This document shows positions 63,901-64,000 of a stretch of DNA of 64,000 nucleotides, piece after piece. The stretch spans positions 1-64,000 of the forward strand of contig NZ_JBITGZ010000020.1 of the NCBI RefSeq assembly GCF_044457565.1, written 5' to 3'. The DNA comes from Kitasatospora sp044457565. Its GTDB lineage: Bacteria; Actinomycetota; Actinomycetes; Streptomycetales; Streptomycetaceae. Each line of letters starts with the position of its first letter. Within the stretch, counting starts at the first letter, position 1. The position numbers and the translations under genes were made by a program. Under the pieces are notes generated by a model. That model searched no databases. It had not been told where the DNA came from and worked only from the letters and a program-made list of their open reading frames with translations.

Positions 63901-64000
63901 GGTCTCCCCCGCGTCCGTGGTCGCGCCGCCGCCACGGGGCCACCACCGCGGGGCACGGCTCGGCGCGCCCGCCCATCTTGCCCTACGGGCGGACGGGACC

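Overview
The window is very GC-rich and carries filamentous-actinomycete markers: an SsgA-type sporulation protein, DUF5326 and DUF5819 proteins, Streptomyces-style regulators, and secreted proteins ending in LAxTG sorting signals. It is chromosomal DNA of a Streptomyces or Kitasatospora relative. Most genes are housekeeping, respiratory, regulatory or cell-envelope genes. I see no phage, plasmid, CRISPR array, intact insertion sequence, rRNA or tRNA gene.

Layout. 1-4454 (minus) is the cytochrome bd operon cydA-cydB-cydDC, cut by the window edge, with a Rex-like redox operator about 115 bp upstream. 5115-12694 (minus) holds a Uma2 protein, a two-component system and a MacA/MacB-type efflux operon; a tandem 130-bp repeat separates the last two. 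12821-16073 has a MmyB-like regulator divergent from an MFS pump, then an FMN reductase. 16115-16360 is corrupted sequence with a 10-N gap. 16575-22256 has metG, chorismate mutase with a B3/B4 protein, a MocR regulator and a HisC-type aminotransferase. 22633-26975 has a LacI regulator, a phosphoesterase with a His/Gln-rich extension and small hypotheticals. 27501-32616 has two LAxTG surface proteins either side of thiC and its TPP riboswitch; the first is an ice-binding-like domain on a 60-triplet collagen-like stalk. 32698-37336 has an NfeD/flotillin pair, DUF5326, tenA with a diverged TPP leader, a cupin, a holin-like protein and ssgA. 37833-44573 has a NUDIX protein, a flavohaemoglobin with a long Pro/Ala-rich N-terminus, and the E1alpha-E1beta-E2 branched-chain 2-oxoacid dehydrogenase operon with a divergent Lrp regulator. 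44796-52435 has a TetR regulator, a polyprenyl-phosphate glycosylation cassette (GT2, two PIG-V-like enzymes, GtrA), paaN and a second GT2. 52538-63900 has an FAD monooxygenase, a secreted S53 peptidase, a DNA-binding protein, an NlpC/P60 hydrolase, a SpoU methyltransferase, a broken FUSC gene and an HTTM/DUF5819 pair.

How parts fit. The cyd genes make and assemble a high-affinity quinol oxidase, probably controlled by NADH/NAD through Rex. thiC and tenA are two thiamine genes with related leaders. The bkd operon and paaN share a PaaR-like palindrome, and a TetR gene lies between them, which suggests a local acyl-CoA/aromatic catabolism regulon. The GT2/GtrA/PIG-V genes form a plausible route for moving lipid-linked sugar outward and transferring it to surface molecules.

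The least ordinary observations are the 130-bp structured intergenic repeat found at two loci in opposite orientation, the collagen-stalk ice-binding-like surface protein, the shared bkd/paaN operator, the variant tenA leader and the duplicated PIG-V genes. I found no clear evidence of a wholly new multi-gene system. All family calls come from reading motifs; no database search was run.
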